A stretch of 64,000 bases of DNA from Saccharopolyspora aridisoli (GTDB lineage Bacteria > Actinomycetota > Actinomycetes > Mycobacteriales > Pseudonocardiaceae). The stretch spans positions 43,111 through 107,110 of the forward strand of contig NZ_SMKV01000021.1 in assembly GCF_004348445.1 (NCBI RefSeq). Direction: 5' to 3'. The stretch's first letter is position 1. Every line of letters starts with the position of its first letter. A model generated the notes under the pieces. That model had not been told where the DNA came from. It saw only the letters and a program-made list of their open reading frames with translations, and searched no databases. Shown here in pieces: positions 47,501 to 60,200 of this stretch. The position numbers and the translations under genes are program-made.

Positions 47501-50500
47501 GGACGTCCTCGCCCACCGATTCGATCAGCTCGGCGAGGTCGGCGTGCGCCGCGACGTCGGGAACCGCTGCGCCATCACCGACCACGGCCCAGCGCAACTG
47601 CTGCGGACCCGGAAGCGGCCGGGACCTCCACTCCAGTGCGAACAGCGAGTCGGCAACGCGCTGCGAGCCCAGCTGCTCGGCCGTCACCGCGCGGCCGACC
47701 AGGTTCTCCACCGACAGCACGGGCCGACCCAGCTCATCGGCGAGGTGCAGGGACGCGGTGCCGTGCCCCCGCGTCACCATCCGCACCCGCACGGCCGACG
47801 TTCCGGTGGCGTGCAGCGACACCCCGTTCCACACGAACGGCAGCGACACGCCTTCGTCGCGGTTCTCCCCGTCGACCAGCGAGACGTGCATGGCCGCGTC
47901 GAGCAGCGCGGGATGGATGCCGTACGGCGCACCGCTCTCCGGTTCGGCGAGCACGATCTCGGCGAACAGCTCGTCACCGCGACGCCACGCCGCGCGCATG
48001 CCCCGGAAGGCGGGGCCGTACGCGTAGCCATCGGCGGAGAGCACCTCGTAGGCGTCGTCGAGTTCGATCGGATCCACTCGCGGCGGAGGCCATTCGGCGA
48101 AGTCGAAGTCGGGCACCGCACCGCCGGGCACCACGGCGCCTTCGGCGTGCAGCGTCCACGGGGCCTCGGTGCTCTGGCGCGCGTGCACGGTGAGCCTGCG
48201 CCTGCCGGAGTCGTCCGCACCGGCGACGGCCACCTGGATCCAGACGCCGCCCTCCTGCGGGATCACCAGCGGCGCGCGCAGCGTGAGTTCCTCGACCACG
48301 TCGCAGTCCACGTGCTGGGCGGCGTGCGCGGCCAGCTCCACGAATCCGGTGCCCGGCAGGAGCACCGCGCCGAGCACGACGTGATCGGCCAGCCACGGCA
48401 GCGCGCTGGTGGACAGCTTGCCGGTGAACGTGACGCCATCGGAGTCGGGCTGCTCGACCACGGCACCCAGCAACGGGTGCTCGACCGCGTCGACGCCCCT
48501 CGCGGCGAGCCCGCCGATGTCGCCGCCGAGCCACGACGCGGCCAGGTGCTCGCGGGGATCCAGCCAGAACCGCTGGTGCTGGAAGGGGTAGGTGGGCAGG
48601 TCGATCCGGCGCGCTGCGCTGTCGCGGTAGAACGCGGCCCAGTCGACGAGGGCGCCCGCGGTGAACAGCCGGGCCAGGCCGGTGACCACGGTCGTGCGCT
48701 CGGTCCGGTGACGCCGCCCGAGGGGAACCGCCACCGGCGCGGGCGCGGTGGCGGTGCTGTCCTCCTGGTCGAGGGTTTGCAGGACCATCGGCGCCAGGGC
48801 GGCATCGGGCCCGAACTCCGCGAACCGCGACACGCCCAGCCGACGCATGGTGACGACCGCGTCGGCGAACCGCACGGTGTCGCGCACCTGCCGAACCCAG
48901 TAGCCGGGATCGGCCACCTCGTCGGCGACCTGGGCACCGGTCACGGCCGACACCAGCGGGATTCGCGGCGGCTCGAAGGACAGCCCGCTGACCTCGGCGG
49001 CGAAGGCCTCCAGCATCGGTTCCACCAGCGGCGAGTGGAAGGCGTGCGACACCCGCAGCCTGCGGGTGCGCCACCCCTGCTCGGCGCACCGCTCACCCAC
49101 CGCGAGCACCGAGCTCTCCGAGCCGGAGACGACCACCGACGCCGGACCGTTCACGGCCGCGATGGCCACGTCCCCGAACAGCAGCGGGAGGACGTCGTGC
49201 TCGCCCGCACCGACGGCGACCATCGCGCCGCCGGTGGGCAGGTCCTGCATCAACCGACCGCGGGCGGCCACGAGGACGCACGCATCGCGCAGGGACAGGA
49301 CCCCGGCGACGTGCGCGGCGGCGATCTCACCGATCGAATGCCCGGCCACCACGTCGGGACGGACGCCGAAGGACTCCAGCAACCGGTGCAGGGACACCTC
49401 GAACGCGAACAAGCCGGCCTGCGCGAACAGGGTCTGGTCCAGCAGGTCGTCACCGGCTTCGCCGAAGATCACCCCGCGCGGGCAACGCCCCAGCAGCGGC
49501 GTGAGCTCGTCGGTGATCTCGTCGAAAGTGCGGGCGAACGCGGGGAAAGCGGCGTGCAGGTCCGCACCCATGCCCGCCCACTGCGCGCCCTGGCCGGAGA
49601 AGACGGCTCCCGTCGAACCGGACACCGCGCGGCCCGACGCCACGCCCGGCGCGTCGGCGCCGCGGGCGAGCGCGTCCAGCCCGGCCGACAACTCCTCGGG
49701 ATCGGTGCCGACCACGACGGCGCGGTGCTCGAACACCGCGCGGGAATCGACCAACGAGAACCCGACGTCGACCGGACTCCCGTCCACATGGGACAGAAGG
49801 TCTCGGGCCCGGTCGTGCAGCGCGTCAGGGGTTCGTCCGGACAGCACCCACGGCACCACCGGGACGGAAACCGGTTCCTCCGCAAGGGGTTCTTCCTCCG
49901 GCGCCTGTTCGAGGATGATGTGCGCGTTGGTGCCGCTGATCCCGAACGACGACACGCCCGCACGACGCGGCGCGTCGGTCTCCGGCCACGGCACCGGTTC
50001 GCGCAGCAGGCGAACTCCGCCGGTGGACCAGTCGACCCGGCTGCTGGGCTCGTCCACGTGCAGCGTCCTGGGCAGGACGCCGTTGCGCAGCGCCATCACC
50101 ATCTTGATGATCCCGCCCACACCGGCGGCGGCTTGCGCGTGCCCGATGTTCGACTTCAGCGACCCGAGCCACAGCGGACGCTCGGCGGGCCGGTCGGCAC
50201 CGTAGGTCCCGAGCAGCGCCTGCGCCTCGATCGGGTCGCCCAGCGACGTACCGGTGCCGTGCCCCTCCACGACGTCGACCTGATCGGCCGAGACCCGCCC
50301 GTTCGCCAGCGCCTGGCGGATCACGCGCCGCTGCGCCGGACCGTTGGGCGCGGTCAGGCCGCTCGACGCGCCGTCCTGGTTCACCGCGCTCCCCCGGACC
50401 ACCGCCAGCACCTGGTGGCCGTTGCGCCGCGCGTCCGACAGGCGCTCGACGACGAGCATGCCGACGCCCTCGGACCAGGACGTGCCATCGGCGGATTCCG

Positions 50501-51242
50501 CGAAGGACCGGCAGCGACCGTCCGCGGACAGGCCGCGCTGACGGCTGAACTCGATGAACGCCTCGGGGGTCGCCATCACCGTGACACCACCGGCCAGCGC
50601 CAGCTCGCACTCCCCGGAGCGCAGCGACCGCACCGCCGCGTGCAGCGACACCAGCGACGACGAGCACGCGGTGTCCACCGTGACGGCCGGGCCTTCGAGG
50701 CCGAAGACGTAGGACAGCCGACCGGAGGCCACGGAACCGGAGTTCGAGTTGGCCGGGTAGTCGTGGTACATCATCCCGACGAACACACCGGTCTGGCTGC
50801 CCCGCAGCGCGCCGGGATCGATGCCCGCGCGCTCGAACGCCTCCCACGAGGCCTCCAGCAGCAGGTGCTGCTGCGGGTCCATCGTCGCCGCCTCGTTCGG
50901 GCTGATGCCGAAGAACGCCGGGTCGAAATCTCCTGCGTCGTGCAGGAAACCGCCGTGCCGGTTGTACGTGGTGCCCGGCTCCTGCCCGGTGGGGTCGTGG
51001 AGTCGTTCGACGTTCCAGCCGCGGTTGGTGGGGAACTCGGAGATGGCGTCGACCCCGTCGTCCACCAGCCGCCACAGGTCCTCCGGGCCGGCCACACCAC
51101 CCGGGTAGCGGCAGGCCATGCCGACGATCGCGATCGGTTCCCCGGCCGCGGCGACGAGCTCCCGGTTCTGATTGCGCAGCTGTTCGGTCTCCTTCAGCGA
51201 GGCCCGCAGCGCCCCGATGAGCTTGTCGCTGGACTCAGCCAT
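32373..51242 (-). CDS. PKS-C: four-module type I PKS
   Basis: A 6,289-aa modular PKS. N-terminal docking coiled coil (1-34, [22 protein letters not shown]), then module 1 KS-AT-DH-KR-ACP and modules 2-4 each KS-AT-KR-ACP; KS domains start near 35, 1746, 3271 and 4727. The C-terminal docking tail ends [20 protein letters not shown], the type expected to bind the [15 protein letters not shown] coil that opens PKS-D. AT types by motif: malonyl (HAFH), methylmalonyl (GHSQGE, YASH), malonyl-like (HGFH), methylmalonyl-like (GHSQGE, VASH). Expected work: finish the triene, then add a segment with three hydroxyls and two branches. The ATG at 51242 is chosen because GAGG lies 5 nt upstream; it is 7 bp behind PKS-B, whose stop overlaps that site. 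One in-frame TTA codon occurs (38706-38708). A repeat array lies in the module 2 linker. Confidence 0.97.
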   Translation of the reverse strand: MAESSDKLIGALRASLKETEQLRNQNRELVAAAGEPIAIVGMACRYPGGVAGPEDLWRLVDDGVDAISEFPTNRGWNVERLHDPTGQEPGTTYNRHGGFLHDAGDFDPAFFGISPNEAATMDPQQHLLLEASWEAFERAGIDPGALRGSQTGVFVGMMYHDYPANSNSGSVASGRLSYVFGLEGPAVTVDTACSSSLVSLHAAVRSLRSGECELALAGGVTVMATPEAFIEFSRQRGLSADGRCRSFAESADGTSWSEGVGMLVVERLSDARRNGHQVLAVVRGSAVNQDGASSGLTAPNGPAQRRVIRQALANGRVSADQVDVVEGHGTGTSLGDPIEAQALLGTYGADRPAERPLWLGSLKSNIGHAQAAAGVGGIIKMVMALRNGVLPRTLHVDEPSSRVDWSTGGVRLLREPVPWPETDAPRRAGVSSFGISGTNAHIILEQAPEEEPLAEEPVSVPVVPWVLSGRTPDALHDRARDLLSHVDGSPVDVGFSLVDSRAVFEHRAVVVGTDPEELSAGLDALARGADAPGVASGRAVSGSTGAVFSGQGAQWAGMGADLHAAFPAFARTFDEITDELTPLLGRCPRGVIFGEAGDDLLDQTLFAQAGLFAFEVSLHRLLESFGVRPDVVAGHSIGEIAAAHVAGVLSLRDACVLVAARGRLMQDLPTGGAMVAVGAGEHDVLPLLFGDVAIAAVNGPASVVVSGSESSVLAVGERCAEQGWRTRRLRVSHAFHSPLVEPMLEAFAAEVSGLSFEPPRIPLVSAVTGAQVADEVADPGYWVRQVRDTVRFADAVVTMRRLGVSRFAEFGPDAALAPMVLQTLDQEDSTATAPAPVAVPLGRRHRTERTTVVTGLARLFTAGALVDWAAFYRDSAARRIDLPTYPFQHQRFWLDPREHLAASWLGGDIGGLAARGVDAVEHPLLGAVVEQPDSDGVTFTGKLSTSALPWLADHVVLGAVLLPGTGFVELAAHAAQHVDCDVVEELTLRAPLVIPQEGGVWIQVAVAGADDSGRRRLTVHARQSTEAPWTLHAEGAVVPGGAVPDFDFAEWPPPRVDPIELDDAYEVLSADGYAYGPAFRGMRAAWRRGDELFAEIVLAEPESGAPYGIHPALLDAAMHVSLVDGENRDEGVSLPFVWNGVSLHATGTSAVRVRMVTRGHGTASLHLADELGRPVLSVENLVGRAVTAEQLGSQRVADSLFALEWRSRPLPGPQQLRWAVVGDGAAVPDVAAHADLAELIESVGEDVPDVVALVCPRAADDLLDGVRDVAAAVLDAVQGWLADDRFARSQLVVVTEGAVAADEGAIDLGQAPVWGLVRAAEAENPGRFQLLDVDDLAHVQAAIAAGEPEAAVRDGLLRVPRLTRAPADSAGPALPNGTVLVTGGTGGFGELVARHLVSAHGVRHLLLTSRRGPDAPGADRLRAELAELGASVSIVACDVADRQALAEVLDGVPGEHPLVGVVHAAGVTDNGVVESITPERLDHVFRPKVDAAWHLHELTRDREMSLFVLVSSAGGLVLAGGQANYAAANVFLDALAAHRRREGLPAISLDYGVLDIGGGLSAGLAQTDWDRMREHGHLPLSAEDVLALFDAGVASNAAQLAPLRIASGALRTRDGEIPALLRGLVRGPVRQVARTSSITRELAGLTDADRRAALLELVRSTAAAVLGHASAGAVEPDRAFQELGFDSLTAVEFRNRLGSATGLRLPATLVFDHPTPLAVVGHLEDDLTGAVRADAVTTTRSRVDDDPIAVVAMSCRYPGGVTSPEDLWQLLLDGTDTMGDFPTDRGWDFDRIFHPEPGKVGRTYVSTGGFVDDATKFDPGFFGISPAEATQTDPQQRVMLEVAWEAVERAGIDPRSLKGSQTGVFAGVMYHDYARGTDSASSSGGSLVSGRVAYALGLEGPALSVDTACSSSLVALHLAVQSLRSGECDLALAGGVTVMSTPEAFTIFGRLRGLAPDGRCKPFSDAADGMGWSEGAGVVVLERLSDARRNGHEVLAVVRGSAVNQDGASNGLTAPNGPSQQRVIRQALATAGLRPSDVDAVEGHGTGTPLGDPIEAQALIAAYGQDREQPLLLGALKSNIGHAQAAAGVGGVIKVVMALRHGLLPKTLHADEPSRQVDWSTGGVRLLDESRPWPEVGRPHRAGVSSFGISGTNAHVILEQAPQHDESPTGQRTGPPAAVPWVVSARSEQALTEQAARLMSAAGDDVRPEDVGFSLVTSRTAFEHRAVVLGSDLDELRGALDALIADRPDKNVVRGVAGTAGKTAFVFPGQGSQWAGMGRELLGRSAAFDERIDACAAALAPYVDWSLLDVLGEADDAPSLERVDVVQPVLWATMVSLAHLWRSLGVEPAAVVGHSQGEIAAAVVSGALSLEDAARVVALRSRAVAECLSGHGGMLSVALPEEELRGRLDRWGERLAVAVVNAPHSTVVAGENAALDELLAECEAEGVRARRVTVDYASHSPQVEAVRERVLDDLADIRPRSSAVPFYSTVTGGLIDTAGLDPQYWYANLRQAVRFERTTRTLLADGHDVFIEPSAHPVLTGAVEQTLEDAGAEGIVLGSLRRGRGGWEQLLTSVAEAHVRGVPVDWAALFAGTGARRVDLPTYAFQRQRYWEDPVEPAVDVDPVDSALWDLVEDGDLASALELDAETAAVVAPALASWRDRSRAQVTADTWRYRETWTSLPTRRTTPPGTWLVITPTAPTGANPEHSGSRGPDHGRVRGRVLAALEAATEVVWLEVGDEDRAGLAGRLAELPDLDGVVSLLGTSEAAHPVHVSSPVGLTSTVLLIQALGDAGITAPLWCVTRGAMSIGDSDPVRNPVQTALWGLGRVAALDLPNRWGGLIDLPDDLDETVGEHFVGALAGAGGEDQIAVRSSGAFGRRLSRAPRGPRRGEWRVRGTVLITGGTGALGGQVARWAVGRGAEHVLLVSRRGPEAPGTRELREDLEALGARVTVESCDVSDRDALAGVLSRVPDDLPLTAVVHAAAHGEGEAPVDLLEADDLDVVLRAKMTSARHLHELTADRELDAFVLFSSGAASWGSGRQSAYAAANAFLDGLALHRRGLGLAATSIAWGAWGESGMATDPERAERMRRLGVLPMDPQQALLVLQHAVEDGVATLTATNTDWQRFAPSFTAGRPSPLLTGIPEARQALSEAATTVQQESASELERRLTGLTEVEQERVLLDLVRTEAGRALGYADPGELPVERAFRDLGFDSVTAVDVRNRLKAVTGLALPTTLVFDHPTAKAVAAHLRGELLGHREAVVAPVAGAVHSDDPIAVVGVGCRYPGGVSSPEELWDVVAEGRDVITSFPTDRGWDPERINSATAQGGFLDDVAGFDAGFFGISPREALAMDPQQRLLLEVSWEALERAGIDASSLRGTPTGVFTGTTDQDYGDLLTNSNAREDFQLYATTAFSASALSGRISYLLGLEGPAITVDTACSSSLVAMHLAAQSLRQGECDLALAGGVRVMATPNAFAAFTWQGGLAPDGRCKAFADGADGTGWSEGVGVLALERLSDAQRNGHRVLAVLRGSAVNQDGASNGLTAPNGPSQQRVIRQALAAAGLEPSDVDVVEAHGTGTALGDPIEAQALLATYGQDRETPVLLGSIKSNIGHAQSAGGVAGVIKMVAAMRHGVVPRTLHAEEPSSDVDWSAGAVELVCSPRVWPETGRARRAAVSSFGVSGTNAHVIVESAPVVDQPVEEPEVEPTAVPWVVSARSDAALSEQLRRLTTFVRDAPELSPVDVGSSLAESRAVFEHRAVLLGSDSEVVEVARGVAREHSSLAVLFSGQGSQRLGMGRDLYDRFPVFAEALDAVLGHLDPAVRDVMWGRDAVALNETGNAQPALFAVEVALFRLVESFGLRPDHLAGHSIGEVAAAHVAGVFSLEDACVLVSARASLMQALPPGGAMVAVQAGEEEVLPHLTGGVSVAAVNGPSSVVLAGDEAAVLGAASRWKSRRLLVSHGFHSSLMDPMLDDFREAISGLSFQEPIIPIATGGDVTSPEFWVRHVRETVRFADAVTHLVDAEVTAFLEIGPDGVLAAMAAEVAPQNAVAVPAQREGRDAESVLLDALARLHVSGVEVDWTGVFAGTCARRIDLPTYAFQRERFWPDRVGSNTGDDVFWELVDNGSLASELGLDEEAVAGLAPALSSWRNRRRVQSRVDSWCYQEVWTPLDPPSSSPTTGTWLIVVPAELADDLWVSAVVDSFGASSQVLEITDGGGRGETADRLAALPEVSGVVSLLGVAERGLSSTALLVQALGDAGIDARVWAVTREAVSTGDDDPVRHPMRAGTWGLGRVAALELPGRWGGLIDLPDVLDERTIERFTAVLGSGAEDQVAVRAQGAYGRRLLPAPRAQSVPEPFSASGTVLITGGTGALGAAVARDLAGRGAEELILVSRRGPQAPGAAELRDELTAMGVRVRVEFCDVADRNSLTALLAGVERLSGVVHAAGVVDDGVLEQLTPDRFTDVFRSKVDSALLLDELTSDLDFFVLFSSVAGAVGNPGQANYAAANAVLDALAQRRRSAGLPATSIAWGAWAGGGMAAQDEVAQRLQRGGAGTLDPDLAITALWQAVTRPAATTIIADLVHPPTLSALLELRPMPLLSELPEARSALAAVGSARPDVGPTAFAARLHELAEAERTDLVLDLVRTRVGAVLGHAEPAAIGLDKAFRDLGFDSLTGVELRNQLAAATGRTLAASLVYDYPTPRALAEHLLGELLGDRAEIEVAQRRDRVEEPIAIVGMACRFPGGVASPDDLWQLLVEGEDAIAAFPTDRGWDLDALLGSGEVPGEGGFLVDQADFDPVFFGISPREALAMDPQQRLLLETSWEALERVGVVPASLRGSRTGVFVGSTMQDYANVLTSSDQDTGGHALTGVAGSVISGRLAYTFGFEGPAVTVDTACSSSLLAMHLASQSLHQDECDLALAGGATIMSTPATLSELERQGASAPDGRCKAFSDDADGAGWAEGVGVVVLERLSDAKRNGHQVLAVVRGSAVNQDGASNGLTAPNGPSQQRVIQQALSAAGLSASDVDAVDAHGTGTALGDPIEVQALAATYGQDRQHPLLLGSIKSNIGHTQAAAGVASVIKMVLALRQGMLPRTLHAETPSSHVDWSTAAVEVLSSPAEWPEVGRARRGAVSSFGISGTNAHLILEQAEPDQPSAEGSGPSETLGGVVPWVVSARSESALDGQLDRLEVFAADNPEIAPVDVGFSLLTTRSVFENRAVALRLGGDAVGAVRGEVGEVGPGPVLVFPGQGTQWAGMALELLDASPVFRAAMHECDATIEPLAGWSVLEVLRESTTEEGAAALERIEVLQPLLFAVMVSLAEVWRSCGVRPAAVVGHSQGEIAAAYVAGALSLVDAARIVVVRSRLFAEEMVGEGGVASVAASREDVRELLDDWPDQLALAGVNGPGAVTVAGDQDSLDQFVAACEARGIRARVVAPVASHCAHVQPLRDALLESLASVRPRSADVPFYSAVTAARIDTAELDAEYWFQNARQPVDFAGAVGALLVDGHRVFIEPSAHPVLTMHLQRMAEDAEVDVTAVGTLRRHQGGPVRFATSMAEAYVRGVEVDWRPLFAGTGARRVDLPTYAFHRQWFWPKPGAAAAAVDPVDSAFWELVEGGDLGSALGLDAETAAAITPALASWRNHQRAHSVTSAWRYQETWSAMTGLAAEAPSGVWLAVVPSGSGDEWTNSALTALGPDAVVVEVSPTADRDRLASELAGVASEGTEIAGVLSLLGVLETAHPVLGSTPVGMLSTLTLLQALGDLGVDAPLWCATRRAVSVGDSDAPCSPAQTALWGMGRVAALELPRRWGGLIDLPDELDERVLEHFAGALAGSEDQIAVRSSGAFGRRLARAPRGPRTDDWRVSGSVLITGGTGGLGARVARWAVGRGAQHVVLVSRRGPDAPGAAELRAELQASGAEVTVRACDVADRDALATVLAEIPDDRPLRGIVHAAGIFDSGVGLDSLSGEEVDGVLRAKMTSARHLHELTADRELEAFVLFSSGAASWGSGGQAAYAAANAFLDGLAQQRRSLGLPATSIAWGAWSEAGKAASDAEDAERLRRRGVLQMAPELAVLVLQQAVADGLATLTVTNTDWERFAPSFTAGRPSPLLSGIPQARQALAEPEAEPDESALKRRLESLPEAERGRVVLDLVRREAAVTLGFTDDAFPANRAFRDVGYDSVTAVELRNRLKAATGLALPVTLVFDHPTPAALAGHLQQLLLPGASASGADPDAHIREALAAIPVGRLRKAGLLDLVLGLAHDDGDAAEPPPDDVGSIDEMDGESLLRLATENSAN
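32600..37063 (-). other. PKS-C module 4: KS-AT(methylmalonyl-like)-KR-ACP
   Basis: KS from 4727, AT near 5240 ([14 protein letters not shown] where methylmalonyl ATs usually read YASH), no DH, KR near 5860 with the A-type tryptophan ([19 protein letters not shown]) and no LDD motif, ACP Ser6174 in GYDSV rather than the usual GFDSL. Expected product: an A-type (L) hydroxyl and a branched alpha carbon next to the hexaene. Confidence 0.9.
37064..41431 (-). other. PKS-C module 3: KS-AT(malonyl)-KR-ACP
   Basis: KS from 3271, AT near 3780 (GHSIGE, but HGFH instead of HAFH), no DH, KR near 4355 (VDD motif, B-type; Tyr in [12 protein letters not shown]), ACP Ser4669. The post-AT stretch beginning SNTGDD is nearly the same as in PKS-A's last module. 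Its linker contains the TTA codon. Expected product: a B-type (D) hydroxyl with an unbranched alpha carbon. Confidence 0.92.
38706..38708 (-). promoter_or_regulatory. In-frame TTA leucine codon in PKS-C
   Basis: Codon 4179 of PKS-C (…GTW-Leu-IVVP…) is TTA. The matching position of the related PKS-A module (63575-63577 region) is TTG, so one base makes the difference. In actinomycetes TTA is rare and needs the bldA tRNA, so full-length PKS-C could depend on developmental tRNA supply. I found no other in-frame TTA while scanning the PKS genes by eye. Confidence 0.8.
41432..46006 (-). other. PKS-C module 2: KS-AT(methylmalonyl)-KR-ACP
   Basis: KS from 1746, AT near 2265 ([10 protein letters not shown] and YASH, both methylmalonyl signatures), no DH, KR near 2895 (no [22 protein letters not shown] with the A-type tryptophan), ACP Ser3212. 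The KR structural half contains two 24-nt repeat units. Expected product: an A-type hydroxyl and a methyl branch directly after the triene. Confidence 0.93.
43086..43133 (-). repeat. In-frame 24-nt repeat, KR linker of PKS-C module 2 (2 units)
   Basis: Encodes P-E-H-S-G-S-R-G (43133-43110) and P-D-H-G-R-V-R-G (43109-43086), between [13 protein letters not shown] and [17 protein letters not shown] in the KR structural subdomain. The related modules 3 and 4 have no such stretch. This site is not homologous to the AT loop, so the unit must have moved there independently. The second unit holds a perfect CACGGCCGTG palindrome. Confidence 0.9.
46007..51140 (-). other. PKS-C module 1: KS-AT(mal)-DH-KR-ACP
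   Basis: KS from 35, AT near 545 (GHSIGE, HAFH: malonyl), DH near 920 ([20 protein letters not shown]), KR near 1375, ACP Ser1687. The KR is odd: the LDD position reads TDN, the loop before the catalytic Tyr reads [19 protein letters not shown], and the usual WGAW is replaced by LDYGVLD. Catalytic Ser, Tyr and Asn remain. It should complete the triene. Confidence 0.9.
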
Positions 51243-51247
51243 GTCAG

Positions 51248-51251
51248 CCTC
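51248..51251 (-). promoter_or_regulatory. Ribosome-binding site fixing the PKS-C start
   Basis: GAGG 5 nt before the ATG at 51242, overlapping the TGA stop of PKS-B (51252-51250). This suggests translational coupling of the two genes and argues against the longer start at 51287. Confidence 0.8.
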
Positions 51252-54200
51252 ACGCTTCCCGTGTCGCATCGTCGGATGCGGCCGCACCCTCGAACGCCAT
51301 CGTGATCAGGTCTTCCGCGTCCATCTCGTCGATGTCACCGACGCCGGTGCCGTGCTCCGCCCCGGTCGAGCCGCGCACCCCGCCGAGTTCGAGCAGGGCG
51401 TCGAGCAGGCCCGCGTCGCGGAGCCGGGTCAGGGGAACGTGCCGCAGGACTTCGCGGATGCGGTCCTCGGTCAGGGCCGAGGCTTCCGCGTCCACCGGGG
51501 CGAGTTCTGCGCTGAGGTGCTCGGCGAGCGCCGTCACGCTCGGGTGGTCGAACGCCAGGGTGGCGGGAAGGCGCAGCCCCGTCGCCCTGCCCACCGAATT
51601 CCGGAACTCCACCGCCGTCAACGAGTCGAAGCCCATGTCGGTGAAACCCGCGCTCGTGTCGACCGAAGCGGCGTCGGCGTGGCCGAGCACCGTCGCGGCG
51701 TGCGACTGGACGAGCTCGACGAGCATTGCCGCGCGCTCGTCGTCGGAGGCGTTCCGAAGCCGGTCGTGCAGCACCGGTTCGGCGCTCGCGCGCACCTCCC
51801 GGCGGCGCTTCGGACGGATCAGGTCGGCGAAGATCCGGGGCACGTCGGCTACCGCGTCGCGGAGCGCCTCGGCTTCCAGGCGCATCGGCACGACCGCGGC
51901 CGCGTCGCGCGCGCAAGCGGCGTCGAACAGGCGCACGCCCTGCTCGACGGGCAGCGAACCGACCCCGTTGCGGGCGGTCCGCTGCCGCGCCGCGTCGTCC
52001 AGCTCGCCGGCCATTCCCGGTGAACCGGCGTCGTCCCACAGGCCCCAGGCGAGCGCCTGCCCCACCAGTCCGCTCGCACGCCGGTGCTGGACAAGGGCGT
52101 CGAGGCACGCGTTGGCCGCCGCGTAGTTCCCCTGGCCCGGACCGCCGATCACCCCGGCGGCCGAGGAGAACACCACGAAGGCGGACAGCGGGAGTTCTCG
52201 GGTCAGCTCGTGCAGGTGGAAGGCGGCGTCGACCTTCGGTCGCAGCACCGAGTCGACCTCCTCGCCGGTGAGGGACTCGATCACGCCGTCGTCGATGACA
52301 CCCGCCATGTGCACCACTCCGGTCAGCGGGTGGTCCTCCGGCACGGCGGCGAGCACTGCGGCCACCGACTCGCGGTCGGCCACGTCGCACGAGGCGAACT
52401 CCACCTGCGCGCCCAGCTCCACCAGCTCGACGCGCAGCTCCTCGGCACCGGGTGCGGCGCCGCCGCGACGACTCGCCAGCAGGAGGCGGCGGACTCCGCG
52501 CTCGGCCACCAGGTGCCGGCTGAGCAGCCGTCCCAACATCCCGCCCGCACCGGTGACCAGGACCGTTCCACCTGCGTCGAACGTCGACGCAGGCGGTCCC
52601 GCATCGCCGGTCGCGCGGCCGAGCCGCGCCCCGAAGGAACACGAACCGCGCACCACGACCTGCGGTTCCCCGGTCGCCACGACGCTCGCGGCACTGAGTT
52701 CGCCGTCGACGTCCGCCAGCACGATCCGGCCTGGGTGCTCGGCCTGCGCGGAGCGCACCAGGCCCCACACCGCGGCACCCGCGAGATCCGTGACGTCCTC
52801 CCCGGACACCGCGACCGCCGACCGGGTCACCACCAGCAGCGTCGCGTTGGTGTCCCGGGTCAGGAATTCCTGGAGCAGGTCCAGGACCCGCCGCACCTCG
52901 GCCCGCACACCGGTCCCGTCGGCACCCGGCTCGGTGCGGATGACCTCGACGTCCCGCGCGAACCGCGCGCCCGGTGACACCGGAACCCACCGCAGCTCGA
53001 ACAGGTCGTCCGCACCGGAGCCGAAGCCGGCGAGGTGCTCCGCCGAGACCGGGCGGGTGACCAGCGAGTCGATCGAGGCCACCGGTGCACCGGTGCCGTC
53101 CGCCAGCGCCAGCGACATGGTCCCGTCGTCGAGCCGGGTCAGCCGGACCCGCAACGCGGAAGCGCCGGAAGCGTGCACCGACACGCCCTGCCAGGAGAAC
53201 GGGAGCGCCGCTTCGGTGAGCTCGGCGGCGTGCAGCGCCGAGTCCAACACCGCCGGGTGCAGGCCGAAACCCCCCGGCCCGCCCTCGTCCGGCAACCGCA
53301 CCTCGGCGAAGACCTCGGGACCACGTCGCCAGGCGGCGTGCAGACCTCGCAACAGCGGGCCGTAGTTGAACCCGGCCTCGGCGAAGCGCTCGTAGCGGGC
53401 CTCGACGTCGACCGGTTCGGCGTCCGGGGGCGGCCAGGCCGCGTCGTCGAACGGGGTGCCGTGCTGGCCCTGCACCGCGAGCGCTCCGCTGGCGTGCTCG
53501 GTCCACGGCACGTCCTCGGCACTTGCGGGGCGGCTGTGGATCGCGACGGCGCGACGACCGAGATCGTCCACAGCGCCGACCCGCACCTGCAGGTGCACGG
53601 CGCCCTGCTCCGGCAGCACCAGCGGCGCCGCCAGGGTCAGCTCCTCCACCCGCTCGCAGCCGAGCTCGTCACCGGCCTGGACCGCCAGCTCCAGGAACGC
53701 AGTGCCGGGGAACAGCACCCGCCCCAGGACGACGTGATCACCGAGCCACGGGTGGCTGTCGACCGACACCCTGCCGCTGAACAGGAACTCACCTGACCCG
53801 GCGAGTTCCGCACCCGCACCGAGCAGCGGGTGTTCGACCGCCGCCAGCCCCAGGCTCGACGCATCGCCGGAGCGCGCGGACCGGGCCGCCCAGAACCACC
53901 GGTGCTGGAAGGCGTAGGTCGGCAGATCGACCCGACGCGCTCCGGTTCCCGCGAAGAAGGCGTTCCAGCGCACGTCGATCCCGACGACGTGCAGCTCGGC
54001 GAGAGCTCGGATCAGGCAGTCGTGCGCGTCCTGGTCCTTGCGCTGCACCGGCACGATCACCTCGGCGTCCGGTGCCGATTCGGCGACCAGCGCCGACAGC
54101 ACGCCGTCCGGGCCGAGTTCCAGGAACGCCGTGGCCCCGGCACCAACGAGCCGAGTCACCGCATCCCCGAACCGAACAGCCTCCCGCACGTGCCGAACCC

Positions 54201-57200
54201 AGAACTCCACCGACGCCACATCACCCGCAGACCCCGGATCACCGCCGTACTCGGGCCCCCGACTTCCACTGAATCCCAGTCCCCGATCCCCACTGAGATC
54301 GGGGACCCGATTTCCACTGAAGTCCGGAACCCGGCCGGTGACCAGCGGGATCATCGGCTCCTGGAACGACACACCGCTGATCGCAGCGCGAAAATCCTCC
54401 AGCATCGGATCCATCAACGGGGAGTGGAACGCGTGGGAAACTCTCAGGCGCGTCGACTTCCAGCGAGAGGACACCTCCAGCACCGCGGCCTCATCACCGG
54501 CCAGGACCACCGACGTCGGACTGTTGATCACCGCGATCGACACGCCGTCCGTGAGGTGTGGCCTGACTTCGTCCTCGCTGGCCTGGACTGCGACCATCGT
54601 GCCGCCCGGCGGAAGTGCCTGCATCAGACGGGCCCTCGCGGTGACCAGCGTGCACGCGTCCTCCAACGAGAACACGCCCGCGACATGAGCTGCCGCGATC
54701 TCACCGATGGAATGACCCCCCACAAATTTCGGCCGCACGCCGAAGGATTCGACGAGCCGGAACAGCGCGACCTCGACCGCGAACAGCGCGGGCTGCGCGT
54801 AGCCGGTCCGGTTCAGCACCTCGGCGTCGTCACCCCACATGACCTTCCGCACGACGGGGTCGAGCTCCGCCAGCACCCCGTCCAGCGCCTCGGCGAACAC
54901 CGGGAACCTGTCGTAGAGGCCCCGGCCCATGCCGATCTGCTGCGCTCCCTGTCCGGAGAACAACACCGCCAGCGACCGCTCACCGGCGATCCCCCGGGCC
55001 ACCTCGGCGAGACTCCCGTCCGAGGCCAGCAGGACCGCGCGGTGGTCGAACAGCGACCGGGACGTCACCAGCGAGAAACCGACGTCCGCAGCGGGTTCCT
55101 CGACCGAGCGCAGCCGAGCGATCTGCTCGTCCAGCGCGGGGTCGTCCTTCGCCGAGACCACCCACGGAACCGCATCCGCCGTCGGCCCCGGCTCCTCGTC
55201 GGGGTGAGCCGCCGCGCGCGGCTGCTCGATGATCACGTGCGCGTTGGTCCCGCTGACCCCGAACGACGAGACCCCGGCCCTGCGGGGGTGATCGGCATCG
55301 ACCCACTCCCGCGGCGAGGTGACCAGTTCGACCGCGCCGGACTCCCAGTCCACGTGTGAGGAGCGCGTATCGGCGTGCAGCGTCTTCGGCACCACGCCGT
55401 GCCGCATCGCCAGCACCACCTTGATCACCCCGGCCACGCCGGAAGCCGCCTGCGCGTGACCGATGTTGGACTTGATCGCTCCCAGCAGCAGCGGGCGCTC
55501 GCGGTCCTGCCCGTAGGTGGCCAGCAGCGCCTGGGCTTCGATCGGATCGCCCAGCGTCGTCCCGGTCCCGTGCGCCTCGACCACGTCGACGTCCGATGTG
55601 GACAGCCCGGCGCTGGCCAGGGCTCGGCGGATCACCCGCTGCTGCGACGGACCGTTCGGGGCCGTCAGACCGTTCGACGCGCCGTCCTGGTTCACGGCAG
55701 AACCGCGCACCACGGCCAACACCTCGTGGCCGTTGCGCTGGGCTTCGGAGAGCCGTTCCAGCACCAGCACACCCACGCCCTCGGACCAGCCCACGCCATC
55801 GGCCGACTCGCCGAAGGACTTGCACCGTCCGTCCGGCGACAGGCCGCGCTGGCGGGAGAACTCCAGGAACGTCCGCGGCGTGGACATCACGGTCACACCA
55901 CCGGCCAGGGCCAGCGAGCACTCGCCCTGCCGCAGCGACTGCGCGGCCAGGTGCAGCGCCACCAACGATGACGAGCATGCCGTGTCCACCGTCATCGCGG
56001 GACCCTCGAACCCGAAGGCGTAGGACAGGCGGCCTGACACCACGCTCGGAGAGGTGCCGATGTTTTGGTAGCCCTCGAACGCGGCATCGTCGAGCAGGTC
56101 GCTGTAGTCGTTGTACATCACGCCGGCGAAGACACCGGTCTGACTCCCCCGCAGCGACGACGGGTCGATTCCCGTTCGCTCCAGGGACTCCCACGCCACC
56201 TCGAGCAGCAGGCGCTGCTGGGCGTCGGTCGCCAACGCCTCGCGCGGCGACATCCCGAAGAACGCGGGGTCGAAATCACCTGCCTCGTGCAGGAATCCGC
56301 CGAACCGGGTGTACGAGGTGCCCGGGTTTTCCGGATCGGGATCGAACAACCCGTCCAGGTCCCACCCTCGATTGACCGGGAACTCCGAGATGGCGTCGAC
56401 ACCGTCCGACACGAGCCGCCACAGGTCTTCTGGTGTCGAGACACCACCGGGGTACCGGCACGCCATGCCCACGACGACCACCGGGTCATCCGCCGTGCTC
56501 GCCAGCACCGGCAGCGGTTGAGCGGCAGGCACGTCCGAGCCGAACAGCTGGTCGTGCAGGTACTCGGCCAGCGCCTTCGCGGTCGGGTAGTCGAAGCTCA
56601 AGGTGGTCGGCAGCCGCAGGCCGGTCGCGGAGCCCAGCTGGTTCCGCAGCTCGACCGCCGTCAACGAGTCGAAGCCCAGGTCCTGGAACGCCCTCGACGG
56701 ATCGATGGCCTTCTCGTCGGCGTGCCCCAGCACCGCGGCGACCTCACCGCGCACCAGATCCACGAGGGCACCCGGACGCTCCGGCTCGCCCAGCGCGCTC
56801 AAGCGCGCGACCAACGACTCCGCAGCTCGCGATCCCGCCAGCGAACGGCGCGAGCGGGTCCGCACGAGCCCGCGCAGCAGCGGCGGGACATCACCACCGG
56901 ACCGCAGCGCCGCGAGGTCCAACCGGATCGGCAGCACGACCGGCTGCTCCACCGACAGCGCGGCGTCGAACAGCCGCGCACCCTGCTCGGTCGTCAACGG
57001 CGGCATCCCCGAGCGGTCCAGCCTCGCGGCGTCCACGTCCGAGGCCATGCCGAGCTGCCACGGTCCCCACGCCAGCGAGGCAGCCGGAAGACCGAGCGAC
57101 CGCCGGTGTTCGACCAGCGCGTCCAGGAACGCGTTGCCCGCCGCGTAGTTCGCTTGCCCCGGGGTGCCGAGCGTGCCCGCAGCGGACGAGAACACCACGA

Positions 57201-60200
57201 ACGCCGACAGGTCCTGCGTCAGCTCGTGCAGGTGCCAGGCCGCGTCGACCTTCGGCCGCAGCACCGCGTGCACCCGCTCCGGAGTCAACGACTCGACCAC
57301 GCCGTCGTCGAGCACGCCCGCGATGTGGACGACCGCCCGCACGTCGTGCTCATCGAGCAATCGCTGCACCGAAGGGCGGTCGGCGACGTCGCAGGCCCGA
57401 ACCGCGACGGTGGCGCCCTGAGCCGTCAGGTCGGCGATCAGGTCCCCGGCGCCCTCGGCATCCGCGCCGCGACGGCTGACCAGCACGAGGTCGCGTACCC
57501 CGTGCTCGGCCACCAGTCGGCGGGCGATCACACCCCCCAGACCACCGGTGCCACCGGTGATCAGCACCGAACCGCCGGCGTCCCAGCGAACAGGTTCGTC
57601 CTGCGGTTCGGTCCGGGTCAGCCGGGCGCCCAGCAGCTCGCCGTCGCGGATGGACAGCTGCGGTTCGTCGCTGCCGAGCGCCCGCACCACCACCTCGTGG
57701 TCCACCGGGTCCGGGCCCAGGTCCAGCAGCCCGAAGCGCCCGGGGTGCTCCGTCTGCGCCGACCGGACCAGGCCCCACACAGCCGCGGCCACCGGATCGT
57801 CGCCGCAGAGCGCACCGCGCGTCACGAACCACAAGCGGGAATCGGCGAACCGCTCCTCAGCCAACCAAATCTGCACGGCGGACAGCGCTTCCGCAGTGGC
57901 CTCGTGGGCGGAGGCGACCACATCACCGCCACCCGCCACCGGCATCGCGACCGCGCCCCCACCGCACGAGTCCAAGCCGGGTGCGACGTCCACGTCGAGT
58001 CCGGCGACCCGGTGACCACCGGCGAGGCCGTGGGCGTCCGAACCGGCGATCGTGACCGGTTCTGTTGGCGCAGCACCGGCCAACGCCGTCCACTCCACGC
58101 AGTACAGCAAGTTCTCAGAGCCGTCGCGCGTCCCGAGCGGCACCGGGCGGGTGCGCAGGGAGTCGATCGACGCCACCGGCAGGCCGTGGGTGTCCGCGAC
58201 GGTGACAGCGACCTCGCCCTCGGGTCCCGCAGACACCCTCACCCGCACGGCCGAAGCCTCGGTGGCGTGCAGTGCCACACCTTGCCAGGAGAAGGGCAGC
58301 CCGCCCCGCTCGATCACCTCGGGATCAGCGGCTCCGGACGCGTGCAGGCATGCGTCCAGCAGCGCGGGGTGCAGACCGAAACCGCTGGTCCCCACCCCTT
58401 CCGGGAGCGCGACCTCGGCGAAGACCTCGTCGCCGCGCCGCCACACCGAGCGCAGGCCCCGGAACACCGGACCGTAGTTGAACCCGGCCTCGGCGAACCG
58501 CTCGTAGCCGCTGTCCACGTCCGCGGGAACGGCACCGGCGGGGGGCCACGCCTCCAGGTCCCCCGGCCCGTCTTGCCCGCGGAGGCCGAGGACGCCGCTG
58601 GCGTGCTCCACCCACGGCAGGTCGGTTCCGCCCTCGGGCCGGGAGAGCACCGCGATCGGGCGCCTGCCGAACTCGTCGGCCGCGCCGACCGACACCTGGA
58701 GCTGCACCGCGCCGCGCTCGGGGACCACCAGCGGGGCGGCGAGCATCAGCTCTTCGACCTGGTCGCAGCTCACCTCGTCACCGGCCCGGAGCGCCAGTTC
58801 GAGGAACGCCGTGCCGGGGAACAGCACTCGACCCGCGACGACGTGGTCGTCGAGCCAGGAATGCGCGTCCAGCGACAGCCGACCCGTGAACAGGAATCCG
58901 TCCGAACCGGCCAGCTCAACGGCCGCGCCCAGCAAGGGGTGTTCCACCGCTGCCAGCCCCGCCGCGCGGACATCGGCTCGCCCGGCCGGAAGCCGGGGCC
59001 AGAACCGCTGACGCTGGAACGCGTAGGTGGGCAGGTCCACCTGCTGCGCCCGCGTGCCCGAGAAGAACGGGGTCCAATCCACGTCGACACCGGCCACGTG
59101 CAGACCAGCCAGCGCCGACAGCACGGCAGCCCCATCGCCGCGGTCCTTGCGGAGCGTGGAGACCAGCACCGAGTCCTCAGGCGCGGATTCCGCGGCCATC
59201 GCCGACAAGACACCATCCGGCCCGAGTTCCAGGAACGCGTTCACACCCCGCTCCCCCAGCGCCCGCACGCTGTCAGCGAACCGCACGGTCTCCCGCACAT
59301 GCCGCACCCAGAACTCCGGCGACGTCACGTCACCGTCAAAACCCGGATTGCTCCCGTATTCAGGACCGCGATTTCCACTGAAATCCGAACCCGGAAAACC
59401 CCCGTACTCGGGTCCACGACCTCCACTGAATTCCCGTCCGCGATTTCCGCTGAAATTCGGAACGCGGCCGGTGACCAGCGGGATCACCGGCTCCTGGAAC
59501 GACACACCGCTAATCGCAGCGCGAAAATCCTCCAGCATCGGATCCATCAGGGGTGAGTGGAAGGCGTGGGAGACCTTCAAGCGGGTCGACTTCCACCGCT
59601 CCGACATCGCCAGCACCGCGGCCTCATCACCGGCCAAGACCACCGACGACGGGCCGTTGACCGCCGCGATCGACACACCACCGGTGAGGTGCGGCATTAC
59701 CTCGTCCTCGCTGGCCTGGACCGCCACCATCGCGCCACCCGACGGCAGCGCCTGCATCAACCTCGCCCGAGCGGTGACCAGCGTGCACGCATCTTCCAGG
59801 CAGAACACACCAGCCACGTGCGCGGCTGCGATCTCACCGATCGAATGCCCGGCGAGGTAGTCCGGGCGCATACCGAAGGACTCCACCAGCCGGAACAGGG
59901 CGACCTCGACCGCGAACAGCGCGGGCTGCGCGTTGCCGGTCTCATTCAGCGCCTCGGGGTCAGCACCCCACATCACCTCCCGGACGCCCGCATCGAGCTG
60001 ATCGAGGACCGCCTCCAGGGCCTCGGCGAAAACCGGGAACCTGTCGTGGAGCTCCCGACCCATCCCGAGACGCTGCGACCCCTGACCCGAGAACAGCACG
60101 GCCAGCGACCGCTCACCGGCCACACCACGCGCGGCCTCGACCACGGCATCGCGGGAGGACAGCAGCACCGCGCGGTGCTCGAACACCGATCGCGAGGCCA

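Noticed and set aside
51243..51287. Fifteen-residue extension of PKS-C
   Set aside because: It overlaps the end of PKS-B and lacks a site as good as GAGG before 51242.
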